DNA of 64,000 nt, from NCBI GenBank assembly GCA_029212405.1, contig JARGNR010000013.1, forward strand, positions 26,629-90,628, read 5' to 3'. Made by a program: the position numbers and the translations under genes. This DNA comes from Saprospiraceae bacterium. GTDB taxonomy: Bacteria; Bacteroidota; Bacteroidia; Chitinophagales; Saprospiraceae. The notes under the pieces are model-generated. The model was not told the origin of the DNA. It saw only the letters and a program-made list of their open reading frames with translations, and did no database searches. Of this stretch, positions 62,850 through 64,000 are shown one piece after another (within the stretch, counting starts at the first letter, position 1; the number at the start of each line of letters is the position of its first letter).

Positions 62850-63086
62850 ATGTCTACTGTAGAACTGAAGAATAAAGTATTAGAAAGACTAGAAGAAGTT
62901 AATCAACCTCATCTTTTGGAAGAGATTTTAAATTTAATTGAGATTGAAACTAGAAGTGAAGAAGTATTTATAATCCCCGAAGAACATAAAGCCGATTTAG
63001 AAATCAGTTTGCAACAACTCAAGGAAGGTAAAACGGTGCCTAATGAAGAAGTAAATGAAAGAGTGCAGAAATGGCTTTACAGATAA
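62850..63086 (+). CDS. Antitoxin of a ParE/RelE-type module
   Basis: 78 residues: MSTVELKNKVLERLEEVNQP, helical and acidic, with ISLQQLKEGKTVPNEEVNER typical of antitoxins of ParE-like toxins in Bacteroidetes (addiction module of the CcdA/ParD-like or DUF type). Overlaps the toxin gene by 16 bases. Confidence 0.75.
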   Translation: MSTVELKNKVLERLEEVNQPHLLEEILNLIEIETRSEEVFIIPEEHKADLEISLQQLKEGKTVPNEEVNERVQKWLYR

Positions 63087-63373
63087 ATTGGACTGATAAA
63101 GCACTTGACCATTTAGGTAACATATTAAATTATTGGGAAGAAAGAAATGGCAGTAGAACATACTCGAACAAACTATACAGTATATTTCAAGAGGCGTTAG
63201 AAATTTTATCACGATATCCTGATTCTGGTCGTCAAACAAATAACTTGTTTCTTAAAAAGAAGAGTGTTAGAGATTATTTCATCTATTATACATTTGATGA
63301 TTCCAGCTTAACGGTAATAGGTATAAGTTATATGGGCAGAGGACCAAAATATCTGAAATCCATGGAAGAATGA
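63071..63373 (+). CDS. ParE/RelE-family toxin 2
   Basis: 100 residues: LQINWTDKALDHLGNILNYW opening, GSRTYSNKLYSIFQEALEIL, ending RDYFIYYTFDDSSLTVIGI and SYMGRGPKYL, the ParE/RelE fold. Gyrase or mRNA target not decided. Linked with the overlapping antitoxin gene. Confidence 0.85.
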   Translation: MALQINWTDKALDHLGNILNYWEERNGSRTYSNKLYSIFQEALEILSRYPDSGRQTNNLFLKKKSVRDYFIYYTFDDSSLTVIGISYMGRGPKYLKSMEE

Positions 63374-63385
63374 AAGACGAAGCCA

Positions 63386-63447
63386 TAACATTGTGTGACC
63401 ATGACAGACTTCCTTTGGTCGTCCGTCAGGTACACGAAACCGTTAGG
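63386..63447. other. attC-like folded site after TA module 2
   Basis: TAAC (63386-63389) / GTTA (63442-63445) as outer box; GTGT(G)ACC(A)TGAC (63393-63405) pairs with GTCAGGTACAC (63425-63435), leaving two unpaired (extrahelical) bases on one strand, as in integron attC sites. The R-box consensus GTTRRRY is only partly met. Confidence 0.35.
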
Positions 63448-63586
63448 ATCTATGGCGGAGTTCTTTGATGAACGGAATCTGGAATAGTATTGGGGTGATA
63501 GAATTTGAATAGTTAGAAAAGAGGGAGATGCGGAAATAGCTAAAGGGAAAGTGTACGACTTGATGGACTGGCATGCGATCAAATAG
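63392..63586 (+). pseudogene. Decayed reading frame with internal stops
   Basis: In one frame: VTMTDFLWSSVRYTKPLGSM, AEFFDERNLE, stop, YWGDRI, stop, IVRKEGDAEIAKGKVYDLM to DWHAIK and a final TAG at 63584-63586. Good protein composition on both sides of the stops indicates a pseudogene. Its first part overlaps the attC-like site. Confidence 0.4.
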
Positions 63587-63616
63587 AAGAGACAAATAGG
63601 GGAATGGGGTGCATTC

Positions 63617-63966
63617 GATTTTTTAAGATGTATGGGTAAAATAAATGTAGAGTGTGTATATTTAGGGGACAAGATCAAATAAGCCAATGGAAATCTACGA
63701 TTTTAAGTATGTAAAAACGTTTATTATCTGGATAGATATGGATATAAACGGGTAATTGGAGGGGTGATTTGATAGGAGATCATTAAATGAGGAGTTGATT
63801 TTATGAGTAGGTATGAGCTGTGGTCGCAGGCTTATCCAATCGATTTGTGTATTGGAGATGATCGTTTTGGCTTGATGTATTGAAATTAATTTTATGAGCA
63901 TCCATTGGGGGAATACACGACATAAGGGATACACGACATGGAGGAAGTGGCGTGTATTGGGATGTT
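63617..63966. repeat. Copy 2 of the 350-base non-coding repeat
   Basis: Matches 46711-47065 along its whole length with substitutions and small indels. It follows toxin-antitoxin module 2. The hairpin at the end has one mismatch (ACACGACA/TGGCGTGT) compared with copy 1. The micro-ORF at 63687-63755 is conserved. Nothing else is seen to the window end. Confidence 0.8.
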
Positions 63967-64000
63967 GCCTGCAAGCAAAAAATGAAAAACGAAATCAATG

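Overview
The window is AT-rich DNA from a member of the Bacteroidota, most likely a Saprospira/Lewinella-type environmental marine or soil bacterium (lineage inferred, not proven). Evidence: T9SS C-terminal sorting tails (IYPNP motifs at 59.6, 60.4 and 62.0 kb), many short lipoproteins ending the signal in an L/S-C lipobox, LytTR/LytS-type signalling, a V-type ATPase of the Chlamydia/Spirochaete/Bacteroidetes class, promoter-like TAnnTTTG boxes and almost no Shine-Dalgarno sequences. Left part (0-24.7 kb) is nearly all minus strand: a glycosyltransferase start cut by the window edge, GNATs, an adenylate kinase, a three-gene phospholipid cassette (CDP-alcohol transferase, CdsA, PlsC), an orphan GyrB-like protein that has lost its ATP site, lipoproteins, a TonB-C-like protein, a ferredoxin-cyclase fusion, an array of three tRNA-like elements whose anticodon arms all differ and all look non-functional, an SDR with an N-terminal zinc ribbon, and two adjacent 2OG-Fe(II) oxygenase-like genes. 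The middle (23-45 kb) holds a set of lipid/phosphate hydrolases without signal peptides (class-3 lipase, PLC-like enzyme, metallophosphoesterase), a ceramidase-family membrane enzyme, a complete attenuator-like leader (small ORF, antiterminator, terminator) with no biosynthetic operon behind it, an ATP-grasp protein, SOUL, GH16, a TetR-controlled desaturase-reductase-ferredoxin fusion, an ADP-ribosylglycohydrolase, PhzF, and a LytS/LytTR pair with a direct-repeat candidate operator. The right part (46.6-64 kb) is plus strand: a CPBP protease, a ParDE-type toxin-antitoxin module, the V-ATPase operon A-B-E-DUF2764-D-I-K, a 1254-residue T9SS-exported propeller protein with four MopE-like Ca-binding repeats, T9SS protein fragments, and a second toxin-antitoxin module. 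A roughly 350-base non-coding repeat occurs twice (46.7 and 63.6 kb), each time beside a toxin-antitoxin module, and attC-like folded sequences flank the second module. The stretches at 47.7-48.3, 55.5-56.0, 60.0-60.7 and 63.4-64.0 kb contain decayed reading frames and look like accessory DNA. Functional links between genes are inferred from order and spacing; no database searches were possible.
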